Assembly: GCF_032062135.1 (NCBI RefSeq)
Contig: NC_092859.1
Span: 38,886,623-38,950,622 of the forward strand
DNA from: Pyxicephalus adspersus
Lineage: Eukaryota; Chordata; Amphibia; Anura; Pyxicephalidae
Direction: 5' to 3'
Length of the DNA: 64,000 nt
The notes under the pieces are model-generated. The model made no database searches, had not been told where the DNA came from, and saw nothing but the letters and a program-made list of their open reading frames with translations. This document shows positions 39,134 to 50,854 of this stretch, piece by piece. The position numbers and the translations under genes are program-made. Positions within the stretch are counted from its first letter, which is position 1. Every line of letters begins with the position of its first letter.

Positions 39134-39923
39134 TATTTGAATTGAGCTATTGTTTAAAAATCTGGATATGATAGCTGGTAGTTGGATAAAAGGGCATTAT
39201 ATCGCCAATACAGTGATTTTAATACCATAGTGTCTTCCTCAGAATTGGTCACTTCACTGGCTGCACATAAAGCAGAGTTTTTTTTTTTTTGCTACAGATG
39301 TTTATAAATTATCATTCATCTTTTCCTGATAATACTGATTGTTAAATAAATAACCAACATAAATAATTTTTAAATACAAGTTTTACATGTAAAGCCTTTA
39401 AACATAACACATGGAGCCTGTTCTACAAGTACACAAAAACAATATTTGTAATTTACAATAATAAGAAATTCTAAACTTTCTGACAATAAAGGAATGAATT
39501 CATGAAAGTGGGAGATTTCAAGTTTTCATAGCTTACATTTGAACACTTTACCTTTGCTTCTTCTTCCTTTATCTTATCCAGGAACAGCCAGCTCTGTTTC
39601 TTTGCAGATCTTTATTGTTATATCTTTTGACTGCTTCTCAAACCCTGAACTGGGAGTCCACGCCTGCTTATGATGCTGAGCCATAGAGCAAAGAGTTACA
39701 ATAAAATCTTGGAACACCTCTTAAAGGGACAGGCCATACTGAACTCAGCAAGCACAGCTAACACTGTATATTGGTTTACAGTATTTAAAGTGGAACTGAA
39801 ACCTGCTCAGCTTAATACTTGGTATGTGGCAACAATTTCTTAAATCACCAAAATATAACTGTTTCCTGACACCCTGAGATGCTTAGGTATCTCCCCTGGG
39901 TCAGATGTAGAATGAGCCTAGAT

Positions 39924-40494
39924 CAGGGGTGGGCAAACTTTTTGACTCAGGGGCCACAATGGGTTCTAAAGTTTGACAGAGGGGCCGGGCCAGGATCAGA
40001 TGGATGAAGCGCCAAGACGGGTGTCACTGAACGTGACGTCATGATGACATAACACCGTCATTCTCCCATTGTTGCCTCGTACAGTTCCCGCTCATCAACC
40101 TTTCTACCGACAAGACCAAACCACTGATTGCTATTTGTGACCACTGATACCAAACTCCTTTATACAAAGGTTCCAGTTTTGGATTCCCACAAGTACAGAT
40201 CATTTCAGAACTTTAAATTCCCTGCACAACACATATATTTTTATCAGACAATAAGCCAGATCTTTAGAATAAAAAACACCAATCACAAGAATATTTTGTG
40301 GTGTGTCCAACAAGCAAGGACACAGAGTTTACAGGACAGATCTTCAAATTCCTGACTGTCCATTGAAAGCAGGGGCACTCTCCCATCACAGATTTGAGCC
40401 TGCCTGGGATTTGTATAGGGGACCACCAAACGGGCCTGATTAATAGGCCTAACGGGCCGTATATGGCCCGTGGGCCGTAGTTTGCCCATGCCTG
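39924..40494. mobile_element. Non-autonomous hAT element with perfect 8-bp target duplication
   Basis: The ends CAGGGGTGGGCAAACTTTTT and (inverted) CAGGCATGGGCAAACTACGG bound 571 bp. The 8-bp flank GCCTAGAT occurs exactly on both sides (39916-39923 and 40495-40502). An 8-bp duplication and CAGNG-type ends define hAT elements. No transposase frame is present. Confidence 0.9.
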
Positions 40495-41107
40495 GCCTAG
40501 ATTATTAAGGCAATAACCTATGACTGATACTAATTGAAGGTGTGTGTTTCACTTCTAATGTCTTTTCGTCCCTTTTATGACATTGCAGTTTGTTTTAGTA
40601 CATGATTTTGATGTACATTATATAGTCCATTCTTTGTAAGATGTTTGCTGTGTTTTACAATTGTAAATATTTAATTATTGCCTTGCCTAAATAAAGAATG
40701 TTTTTAAAAAAAAATTAAATAGGATTGGAAAAGTTTTGAAGGAAAGACCTATACTATTTTCTTCTGCCAAAAATCCACTTTCTACAAGCAGTGTACACAA
40801 AATATATCTGCAAGTAGAAAGGAAAGGTAAGCCAAGCGCGTAAATATAGGTGTTTGATTGTAGGGATACATCATCATTCACTACCCTATGAATAAAGAAA
40901 TACAGAGGAAAGTGGAGAAGATAGTAGAAAAGATGGGGAGCGTATATATATATAATGGGTGTGTGTTTTTATAGGAAACGTTTGCTATGATGCTACAGCA
41001 GCCACTCCAGCCTCAGTAACAATTTAAATTAAATAAAATGTGCCATTGCTGAACTCCCTGAGGAATTTTAGTTATCCGCCTGTCATATTGAACTTAAAGC
41101 TCCTCTT

Positions 41108-41290
41108 TTTGGGTCTGATTTAATATGGATCTTCAAGACTGGAAAAGATAGGCTATAATGGGATAAACTGGGTGATCCAGCAAACCTCAAATGGATCTTG
41201 TCCAGTACTGAAACCCTTTTTTTCCAATCAGATAAATACATTCTGGATGGATCAAAGCAGGTGTACTTAGTGGTTCTTTAGACCAGTGGT
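41108..41290. mobile_element. Diverged MITE of the CTGATTTATT family
   Basis: GGGTCTGATTTAATATGGATC, then ACTGGGTGATCCAGCAAACC, resembles the element at 43130-43275 and other frog MITEs with GATCCAGC cores. The right end is unclear. Confidence 0.4.
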
Positions 41291-42337
41291 GGGAACCACA
41301 GTTCTTGTGAGGGTTATGGAGGCTAGCAACTTGCCAGCCAACTGCAATTCAAAAATATTGAAGAGATTAATGCATTTAGCATTTTATGAAGGAGGCCAGC
41401 AGTGTTGGCCAATGTTTTTGTCTCAAGAAAAACACATAATGTAAATACAAAAACAGTCCTGTTGCCTATTCAGGGCAAAGTGAGAGGGTGTTCTTTAACG
41501 TCCCCTCAACCTTATAGTCACCTTTATAAAATACCCACTACCTCTGGCTACAAGGTAACACGTAAATAAAAGCCAAAATGACAGGGTCTCTTTAAGCACA
41601 CACATTAATGCCAGAAACATCCTATATAAATGTTGCCTGCCAATCCACATATAGCAGATTTATTACTTAGCTAATGTCTCTTTACACAAGATCATATGGC
41701 TGCTGGCAACCTGGTGTATCTGCCCCTGTACTTATATAAACAACAGAATCTCAAACACAACTGTTATTGCCAAACGCAAAAAAAGCTGCTTGCTTTGCAT
41801 GCTACAGAACCACCTCTTTCCAATTACACATAATTCTGATTTGATGGTCTGCCAAAATATGTATTTCCCTGATCAAACTCCACTGCAACCTCCTGACAGC
41901 ACTTGTTGGAGGAATAAAGTTTGCACAACACAAAAAGACTCTCAGTCCTATCCTGAGTAGCCTGATCCATAGCCTTGCTAAATCTGAATGCATGGGGCAC
42001 ACTAAAAAAGGGGACAGTCAGGGACAAGACAATATGGTCACTTTTGCATCACTAGATTACCTGACCCCCAATTCCAGAAATGACATCAGCAAGGGACCTG
42101 GACATTGAAATTAGCAGAAGAAAGCAATTCTTCATATGATATGTTTACAGAAAACAAAATTGAGTTACACAGAAATGGGATTTTGAATTGAACTTTTTTA
42201 AAGTCAGATAACTACATTCTGGATTCATCAAAACAACAGGTGTACAAAGTCTTGGCAGTTCTTCAGACAAGTGGTGAGAACAACAGTTCCTGTGAAGGCC
42301 AATAGGCCACCCTCACAACTGCAGGAGTCCTTTAATG

Positions 42338-42724
42338 CAGCGGTCCCCAACCACCGGGCCGCGGCCCACTACCGGTCCGCGGCGGTGTTTTCAGTGGGCC
42401 GCGAGTACATGATCCATTATTGAAAACGAAGCAGCACCCAACCACCATCCGCGGACCGGAAGTGGTCCGCAGCGGTGTTTGTATGAGATGCCGGTAAATG
42501 TACACAGTAGTCTGTGTACAAGCAATGGGAGCACATGACATGCAGCTCGATTGGCTGTCAGATGTCATGTGATCGCTTTGAAGCAGCAGAGGTGCACAGA
42601 GAGAAAAGAGAAGACGCCAGAGTATGTCTTCTCTTTTCTCTCTGTGCAGCCCCCCCCCCCGGTCCTCAGAGAAATTTCCTTCCGTGAAACCGGTCCCTGG
42701 GGCCAAAAAGGTTGGGGACCGCTG
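42338..42724. mobile_element. Non-autonomous hAT element with perfect 8-bp target duplication
   Basis: The ends CAGCGGTCCCCAACC and its exact reverse complement bound 387 bp. CTTTAATG occurs on both sides (42330-42337 and 42725-42732). Inside are further inverted words (ACCGGTCC, GAAGACGCCAGAG...AGTATGTCTTC). The minus-strand frame across it (42332-42778) is a by-product and not a gene. Confidence 0.92.
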
Positions 42725-42917
42725 CTTTAATGCACCAGTTATTAAACATTTTACAAATGGCAATGCTGAACTGATCACTATTGCTCCTTCCCTATGGGAA
42801 GATGCAGATAAGATTCACTATGTGGCCTCTCAACTGTGGGTGCCATTCACAGGGGTGAGAAAGTAGTAACCACAATGCAACCTTACTGCCAGTCTGCACT
42901 AGTCAAGTTTTCTTTAA

Positions 42918-44454
42918 AGCTGGAAATGTTTTCCTGCTAAATATTTCATAAAAAAAGAAGTTTATTGTAGAGGTACTCAAACAGGATTTCTGTTGCCCAC
43001 AGGCATCCCCTACTGCCATGACTGAAGTGTGGATGCAACTCCAGGACCGAATCCCCATCAGTATTCACAATACTTCCTAAATGCAAAGGTCGCACTCAGC
43101 AGGTGGGGACCGGCTTTAATACTCAATTGGCCTGATTTATTCAAGCTTTCCAAGGTTAGAGAGAATACTCTTTCATAAGGGAAGCTGGGTGATCCATCCA
43201 ACCTGGAATGAATTTCTTCAGTCAATTGTTATTAGCGTATACTCTCCAGCCTTGGGGAGCTTTAATAAATCAGGCCCATTGAGTATAAAAGCCGGTCCCC
43301 ACCTGCTGAGTGCGACCTTTGCTCAGTGTGGGAAAGCACATCCCCTAATAAGTCAGACCCCAAGCTCTTCAATCAGCAGGAAGCATGAACTTTGCTGATT
43401 GCAGAGTTTGAATCAGCAGTGACTGCACTGGTCAGCCAATCATAATGTCAGAGCACATGTGGGGTAGGGAAGGGAGAGTCTTTAGACTAGACTCTATTTC
43501 CCTATACCCATTAGTACCCAAAGTAAATCTTTCCAATCGGTGAACAATACAAACAATGGGAGAAGTATGATGATTCATTGAATCTGTAAATGTGTCCTAA
43601 AGATTGTAGTTATCTGTTAAAATTATTTTGTTCTATCAGGCAAAAGTATGATTTGAAGGATATCCAATGCAGTATGGCAGGTCCTCATTAATGCAGGCAT
43701 ATTGCAAGATTTAGATTTCCTCATACATATGTTAGCAATGAATTAGAGAAATACCTTTAAATGCTTATTAGAGTTAGAACTGATGGATTTCACTGACAAG
43801 CCTTTTCAGGGGATTTACTCAGAATTATTTTTGTTACCAAAGAAACCAAATAGCTCAGAGCTTTACACTGTTTTTAATTATGTCCAGGCAGATAAAATAA
43901 AGTCATTTAATAATATAAAATACAACATGTTTGATAGTCACTTATTTATCTAAAGTAGTTTTACGATCTTGTATATTTCTCATCTAGCAACTCAGCTCCT
44001 AAATATAAATATTCAAAACAAAAATATAAATTCTCTTCTTTTTCTTTTTCTCCTAACCTAAAACAGAGCTCAGTTTAAAAAATTCAATATAACATAAAAT
44101 TGCTACACACACATTTCTAGTCCAACTATCTAACAGCTATATTTTATTAATATAAAAAACATGGCTTCTTTGTAAGGGGGTGTTCTGTGTGCATCTGGAG
44201 TATGGAACTCCCCTATATCTGTCATTTTTGCTCATTTAATTGACATTACCCACAGTCTGATCATGTGACTATAGCAGGTAGATTTGCAAACTCTGCATTC
44301 AGGAAGTATTGTGAATACTGAAGGGGATTCAGTTCTGGAGTTGCATCCACATGGCAGTAGGGCAGGACCTATGGGCAACAGAAATCCTGTTTGAGTACCT
44401 CCACAATAAACTTCTTTTTTTTATGAAATATTTTGCAAGAAAACATTTCCAGCT
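42918..44454. repeat. Fold-back structure: 160-170 bp inverted arms around 1.2 kb
   Basis: The left arm 42918-43087 and right arm 44298-44454 are inverted copies, about nine-tenths identical by eye. Shared words include GGCAACAGAAATCCTGTTTG (as read on the right arm), AGTATTGTGAATACTGA and GAGTTGCATCCACA. The spacer holds a smaller palindrome (43085-43320) and unremarkable DNA. No transposase or target duplication was found; it may be a decayed large-TIR transposon or an inverted duplication. Confidence 0.75.
43085..43320. repeat. 57-nt near-perfect inverted repeat around a MITE core
   Basis: Arms 43085-43141 and 43264-43320 are complementary over 57 nt with two mismatches. They start AAAGGTCGCACTCAGCAGG and end CCTGATTTATT. 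The 122-nt centre contains a further imperfect inverted pair (CAAGCTTTCC / GGGGAGCTTT) and the GGGTGATCCA word of a common frog MITE. Confidence 0.85.
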
Positions 44455-44639
44455 GTTTCAGATTTCTGACCTACAACAACCCTTACAAAATCCAAAAGTA
44501 AAGAGTGATAACAAATTACAAACGTATTATTTCATCCAGCAGAAAACCATCCTATATCCCAATAAGTTACTAACAAAAATGTTCTCTATATGCAGTACAA
44601 TCTGACTGTAAAATCTTTCATATATGATGTATAACTGTG

Positions 44640-44671
44640 ACTTTTTATATATATATATATATATATATATT
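44640..44671. repeat. (TA)n microsatellite
   Basis: A run of TA units. The AT-rich DNA from 44672 to 45890 around it shows no gene. Confidence 0.9.
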
Positions 44672-45894
44672 TAAAGGCACATATACCTGAAGCAATATGA
44701 GTGTAATCTTAATATATTATAATCTTTTCTAATTCTTTATAGCATTTTGTAATGCCCAGCTCAGACATTAGCAGTTTCAGTTGCCAAATTCACATCACAA
44801 AATCCTTTCAGATGTTGTAAGAAGCCTCCAGAACATAGAGAATGTAGGGAAAAGGTCAGTGAGTTAGATTTGCAACATAGGAATTTGTTGCTTTGTCCAA
44901 ATGAATAAAACAGTCTGAGACTGATAAATATCCAATACCGAAAACCTGAAATAACACACTCGTGTAACTTTAATTTTTTTATTTCGTAACTTTAAAATGC
45001 AGAGAACAGTGTCTAAACATATAATGAGATTTAGAGATAACCCATACAAATACAAGAAGAGAATGTAAACTTCATGCATATAGGCTTCCTGATGGGAAAT
45101 AAGACTTAGACCGCAAGGTGAGTTTGTTAGCTACTTAGCCTACATGTAAAAATACAGAATGCTAAGTATTGCTTGTGGTCTCCCTGCATCTGATTTTTAT
45201 ATTGACTTACTACCCTTTGTTCTGCACTGTATAGTTGTGTGTGTGCAGCCATCTTAATAGAGGCAGAGCTTTGCTTCCACATGTCAGAGCCTCCAGCAAA
45301 AAGAAGTGTGCAGCACAACAGTGACATCAGCAGATCTCTCATTATCAGAGGTAACAAAGCCTTAGAACTCACACTGCAGATATAAAGCTATGATATTTAT
45401 ACTGTAGCATGGGGGTTACGATAGCATTTAGGCAAGTCTAGTGACATTCTCATAATTTCACCATTAGTTTTTTTGTGCTGTACATTATCTTTACATGAAA
45501 GCAGCAAAAGCAAACTTTGCCACTAGATGGGTGAGTAACTATAACATAAAATTGAGGAACCCTCGCTACTGGGAGCAAACCTAACATTTTTCCCAAACAA
45601 CACAGCACTGGATAGAAAACTTTTCATCATTCCTTTCCTCATTCCCACCACAGACATGAGGTTTCCATAGAAGGACATATTAGACTGACCAGATCTGTTC
45701 TTTTATGTTAGCTGAGCACTTACACCAGGGAGAACACCAAATCCCAGATTGGATTTTTTAAATGGCAGTGCAGGGGAGAGAAATCTGGGACATATGTACA
45801 GACCATCTATCACTTTCCCAGACACTTGACCTCTGCAACTGCCACACAACACAACACAATATCTGTAAATTATGGTCGTAAAGTTCCGATGAGA

Positions 45895-46300
45895 GTTGAT
45901 ATGAGCCTGGGTCAAAGGGCCTGGGTTAACCAACAAAGGGGCCAGGCGCAATTGTTGGGTTTGGAATAGGCAGCAAGGAAGCCTGGTGCAAGCGCAGGGT
46001 CTAAATTACCCAAAAACGGAGCCAGTTGAAAATGGAGGGACAGGTTCCACTTGCACCTAGCTTCCTTGCTGGCTTACTAGACCCTCCACTTGCACCTGGC
46101 TTTTATTTATGGCTAGAACAGACCCCTCATTTCCTCCTTGCTGGCTAGCCAAGATTCAGAACATGTACCTAGCTGCCTTGTTTACTGACCAGGTGCAAAT
46201 GGAGGGTCTGGGCTAAACCAGCAAGGGAGGCAGTTGCTGCATGTGTCTGGTTTAGGCTAAACAGCAAAAAAGCCGGGTGCAAAGACGGGTCAGGCTAGTA
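45895..46300. repeat. Degenerate 40-bp minisatellite with strand-switching units
   Basis: Units of about 40 bp follow GGGTCTGGGTTAACCAGCAA, then GGGAGCCAGGTGCAAGTGCA. The first three or four units run in one direction. Units at about 46045-46130 (CACTTGCACCTAGCTTCCTT, then GCTGGCTTACTAGACCCTCC) run the opposite way, and later ones flip back. The same unit forms a second array at 54955-55340. Confidence 0.75.
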
Positions 46301-46634
46301 GGTCCTGTAAGTAGTGGTCCTGTAAGTGCTATGACCCGTTGCAACCAACAAAATAATCTGGAGTCAGTCATGAATAGAGGCCTAGCATTAGTTGCTACTG
46401 GTTAGAGCATTTAGGGATACACCTGGGTACTGTATATGGCCTCAAATAGAGGAGAGAGTCACTGTGGAAATCTAACAGAACACCATCAAAAGAAGTGGCT
46501 GAGCTGCTGCATGATGACAGTCAACCTGGCAAAAAAAGAAAAAGGTTACATAGACTTAGCTGCTCATATCTATGAGGTTGTAAGCACATGAGCATCTTCA
46601 CACACAAAGAACATATCAAATCCTTTTTTTCAGA

Positions 46635-47475
46635 TGCATTTTAAAGCCCATCTCTGGGCAAAATCTATACCTCCCCCCTCCCTCATCTTACCTTTTTAGC
46701 AGCTGTTTATTTTTTCCCTTGACTCACTTAGGTCTGCTGTCTGGGTACTGGCACCATTTTCAGGTGCTGGGGTGAGTAATCCAGGGCTGCAGATGTGTCT
46801 GTGCCAGTTGGCCACCATTGGTAACCTTTTCTGGTGTTGTTGCCAGAAGAAAGGCCCTGTTTCATGTAAACAAAAGAAGTGAAAAGATTCAGGACTGGAC
46901 ATAGATTTGGGCTAGTAAAATGGGCATTTACATAACGATTAGAGGAATGTGGGGTTGAGAGTGATGGGGGTGGTGGAGGAGCTGGATTTTCAGCTTGTTC
47001 ATGTCATAGGAAATAGGGCTATTTGCCTAGTTCTTGCATTAGGAGTACCAGCATATTGTAAGGAGGCAGGTTGTTTATTGCAGAAGAGTCAGGCTATGTC
47101 TCTTATGCAATAAGATAAACTTACCTGCCTGTATGAAATTTTTAGCTACGTTCTCCTATCCTTGCTCTGTCATGGGCGCTGGCATGTTCACCCAGTTCTC
47201 CTTTCAGGTTCAGGATCTTTAGCCATCTTGACTGGCCAGGCCAGAATTACATAAATCTGATGCATGTGAACATAAGTTTATTAAATCCTGGAAGCTGGAT
47301 ATGCAGGGATCCTAGAAGCCAGGATCATACACAATACTGTGTGTGCATGTTACAGTAAACATTGCAAACAAGCAAGTAAGTTTGTTTCTTTTGCAGAATA
47401 GACATGACCCATCCCTTCAGCAATAAACAACCTGCCTATTGCAATTTTATTTTGAAAGTATAGTTCTACTTTAAG
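46635..47475. mobile_element. Probable MITE with TTTAAAG ends
   Basis: The right end (TATAGTTCTACTTTAAGG) carries the inverted TTAAAGTRGAACTA signature found on several repeats here (7565, 39783, 48370). Inside are inverted words GGCAGGTTGTTTATTGC (47065) and GCAATAAACAACCTGCC (47421). The left boundary is approximate. Confidence 0.45.
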
Positions 47476-48059
47476 GCCAGAAAATCATAGGATTTGCATT
47501 TCAGAAGAGGCATATTACAACTTCTGCAAATACATCAAATACATACAGCAATGCTGCTTTAACTTTTGCAATGTTTTGCAATGTTTCCAAAGACACTCAA
47601 AGTTCAAAACTGAAATGTATCTTAGCCTGAGATCAGAGGTTTGAGCGAACAGTGATCAGCGTCCTTGAGAAAAGTCCAGTGTGGATATATGGAAATTTTT
47701 TTCTAAACCATTGTGAAACAAGGTCGACTAATATTTCACATGCACTGTACAATAAAAGATAACAAAGTGTGTTCTCTGCAGGATCAGCTATCTGCCAATG
47801 ATAACACACTCTGTTCCATCAAATCATTTATACTGTAAGATAACAAACTCATCGTCATTCAGCTATGATTATAATTTATGTCTGATAAGCGATTATTAAT
47901 ATGAAATAGGGAACATTCTTCTCTCCTTTAGTTTGGTATTTATGTTTGATAAATTCAGAGCTGTCCTGTGAACACTTCCGATGTTAGCTCATTTTAAAGT
48001 TCTGTATTACAGAACAATAAAGGCCTAATAAAGGTGTTGGTTCCTTGTCCCTCTCCACA

Positions 48060-48165
48060 GAACAGAATGGAGCTGTGTGTACAGCACTTGTTTGTTCACC
48101 TGTCAATGGAAATATTTATGAAAGATTGTTTCCCGTGACAATCATCTGGCGCCTGTTTAAGGCTT
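48060..48165. mobile_element. Fragment of MITE family B
   Basis: CAGAACAGAATGGAGCTGTG, then TGTACAGCACTTGTTTGTTCA, matches the right half of the element at 38886-39133 (CAGAATAGCGCTGTATGTACA...). Confidence 0.5.
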
Positions 48166-48987
48166 TACTATATCTCAAATAGGTTGACAACCTAATAGTC
48201 AAATTACAGTTTGAGGGAAGTCAAGTAACCTACCAGTATGTTATTTGGGATATGATTTGCAATATATACTTGTAGTCATTTGGAATATATTCTGCTGACA
48301 AGGGGAAAGAATGGTAAAATGAAGTTACAAAATTGTTAGTTAAATTGCACAACTGTTTATTCGGATACAGATAGGAAGCTGAACTTAAAGTTCCACTAAA
48401 TTCAAAACCATTTTAATGACTACAATTAGCATAGCCCCATTTCCCCTTCTTCATCACTATGCTGTAGAGCCTACAAATGTGAACCATACCATTAATGATC
48501 CACAATGCAAGGAATCATGGGACATGTAGTTTTCTTGTAGACAGGAAGCTAACATTGCAGTCCCTCTGCTACCCCCTACTGTTCATCCAGAAATATTATT
48601 ATCTAGCAACAGCTTCTACACAGATTTGCTGCATATAAGAACACTTTTCAAAGAATAAATATATTTTTGTGTTATTACTTAAATATGATGGTGTTTTTAA
48701 TTGCTAATGTAGCTGTGACTTCAGATTCCCTTTTATTAAAAGTTGTGAATTTTGTAGAAACAAACACCAGTAGACTCTGTAGAACATATTGGGGACTGTG
48801 TGTTATCCTGCATAGATTGTCGAAGCATTTTCATTGGCTAGGAACAATATTTATTATTTTTGGATTGGCTGTGTGTTTGACATGCAGTGCTTGGTGTGTA
48901 TTGGCTGGTGCTGGCACTACATGTATAGAGGAATTGCAACTCCAAACATTAATAATGAAATCTGTATAACTTTTTTTTTAATTCATA

Positions 48988-49115
48988 GGGCTCTAATAAT
49001 AAAACAGGGAATCTGACATTCCCTCAAACATTCTCTGATGGGAATCTTCCAGGTCTATGTGTTTCAATGGCAGTAATTGATTCCCATCAGATTCCCTGTT
49101 TTATAAATAGAGCCC
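48988..49115. mobile_element. Small palindromic MITE (GGGCTCTA ends)
   Basis: The ends GGGCTCTAATAATAAAACAG and (inverted) GGGCTCTATTTATAAAACAG continue as GGAATCTGA on both arms, a terminal inverted repeat of about 29 bp in a 128-bp element. A relative lies at 24955-25090. Confidence 0.75.
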
Positions 49116-49699
49116 ATCATGTCCTAGATTAATTCTAGGTATAAGGGACCAGTAATAATACCTAGGAGTGTTTCGGGTGAATGTACAATAATTTTGGATA
49201 GAACAAGGAAGTGTTCCCATTTCTCTCAGGTTTATACTTCTGGGTCTCTATTGTGGAGACTTAACCTCACTTCCTGTCTGGACAGGAAGTAAAGGGAAAT
49301 CTTTCCAACAGGAAAACACATCTTTATTAGGAAGGGCCGAAACTCCAGGCAATGATGGTATTTCTGTCTTTCCAGGGTACAGAGGCAGGACAAGAAGAAA
49401 TTTATACAATGGGGTCACACAGAGGGTAAATATATACAGAAATGATAACTCTTCCTTACTATAACCAAAAGAAAAAAAAATGGAGTTTTGTAAACAAAGT
49501 CCGGCCTAGCAGTAGGAGTTTGTTTGGACTGGCTGACCAAATTGCAATGTTAGCAGGTAAAATGGTTCCCATATATGTGTTGTATCTTTGTATTCACTTC
49601 TTGCCTGGACTTCAGGTAAGACTCACATATTTAAAATCATTTAAAATCACGGAGTATGAAAGTATTAGAATTCCTTGCAATAACTTCCACACTTCGTTA

Positions 49700-49973
49700 T
49701 AAAATAACATTCACACAGCCACTGGGCAGACAGCGCATGCGCAGTAAACATGGCAGCTCTACCACAGCACACGCGCGCCCTGACTCCGCAGTCTTGCAGG
49801 TTTTTTTTTTTTTTTTTTGCTCATTACGACGCGGCATGCGATTGGTTGTTTCAATTCAGTCCTCCCGCACCATAGAGTCGGGCGACTGTACCATCGAGTA
49901 TTCGCTGCGTATCCTACACACATCTGTAGGAAGAGGCTTATTTGTGGCGGCTCGGGATAGAAGATCCCGGGAG
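49700..49973 (+). promoter_or_regulatory. CNOT8: CNOT8 promoter and non-coding first exon, possibly shared with FAXDC2
   Basis: This GC- and CpG-richer stretch stands out from AT-rich surroundings. It contains the palindrome GCGCATGCGC (49733-49742), the consensus site of NRF1; an ACATGGCAGC YY1-like word next to it; an 18-base T run; and ATTGG (49841-49845), a reversed CCAAT box. The stretch from about 49870 to 49973 should be exon 1: it has no ATG and ends at CCCGGGAG before the donor GTAAGG at 49974. CpG-richness continues to about 50150. FAXDC2 is divergent from here, so its first exon may start nearby on the other strand. Confidence 0.7.
49733..49742. promoter_or_regulatory. NRF1-type palindromic site
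   Basis: GCGCATGCGC matches the NRF1 consensus exactly. It lies about 140 bp upstream of the presumed CNOT8 first exon, in a typical housekeeping promoter setting. Confidence 0.7.
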
Positions 49974-50854
49974 GTAAGGGAATGACAATTATCAGGCTTT
50001 TAGGTTTACCGGGAGGGAGATAGGTGAAGGTAGTGCACGTCCCAGGATACCCTGCTATGTGTACTTCCGCCGCAGCTGTGCCTGACCTGTACGTGTATAA
50101 AGCAGCTACAGGGCCCCGGGCCCCGGGGTGTCCTGGAACTTTACTGGAGCTGAACAGTCACCATGTTAGTTATATATGGAAGCTTAGCTATCCATGTTAT
50201 TGGCTTCATCTGTACAGTTCAGGGGAGGCTGGGTAAAGATTGGGGAAAGGCCTGTAGATTCACATTGGATTGTATTAAATACAAAGAAATCCTTAACTTT
50301 AAATCTGCATAGAAAATCCTTAGAGAGCCTTCCATCAGCATCTAGTAATCCAGATATCAGAACAATCTGCTTTTACTGATTTTACTTTCCAAACTATTTG
50401 TTTGCAATGTGCTTTAAACTTAGTAAAACTTATAAAAGTCAGATTGCTAGAAGAGCCCCCTCCCTTCTTATACTGCATAGCCCTCTTATCTGTTCAGAGG
50501 AACAGGAAGCCAAGAAATATCAGACAAAGCCAAGTATCCCCAATACAAAAACTGTGATCAATGGTGAGGGCCATAGAGGAGGACGTATAATTCCTGTACA
50601 ATATTATCAGCTTGCCATGTTAGTCTGTATATTACAGATCATGGGTGGCCTATGTAATTGTGAGGAGTCTGTGTATGTAGTGTGAATTCAGAGCACCCCA
50701 TAGGGTGACAACACTGTTTCTCTATAGTCCTAGAGTGTGGTCACTCTAGGACAGGAAGCGAGGTATTGTTGGGACTCCAAGAGGGAAAATGGCCAGAAAA
50801 CGTGTTACTTAATTTACTTTAGTTTGCAGATCTTGAGAAGGCTAGAACACTAGA

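Larger units (their letters stand above)
34160..42190 (+). repeat. Segmental duplication, copy 2
   Basis: Same-orientation partner of 1550-8820, matching in the same order throughout. It lacks the 2300-3960 part of copy 1 but has gained MITEs at 36009-36416, 38510-38668 and 38886-39133 and the hAT element at 39924-40494. It sits between the first recognised FAXDC2 exon and the CNOT8 promoter, so it is probably FAXDC2 intron or upstream DNA. Confidence 0.75.

Noticed and set aside
42332..42778. 148-codon minus-strand open frame
   Set aside because: It coincides with a hAT element with perfect target duplications and resembles no protein.
45127..45372. 81-codon minus-strand frame beginning with a hydrophobic stretch
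   Set aside because: No donor, homology or repeat context supports a gene; the length is expected by chance.
46743..46850. Minus-strand exon-like segment with good acceptor, Kozak-like ATG and a GTGAGT donor, considered as the missing FAXDC2 first exon
   Set aside because: It would end in phase 1, while the next exon needs phase 0, and it lies inside a probable MITE (46635-47475).
49442..49702. 86-codon plus-strand frame next to the promoter, with an internal CAG/GTAAGA donor
   Set aside because: It lies upstream of the GC-rich promoter, in AT-rich DNA, and has no similarity to a known N terminus.
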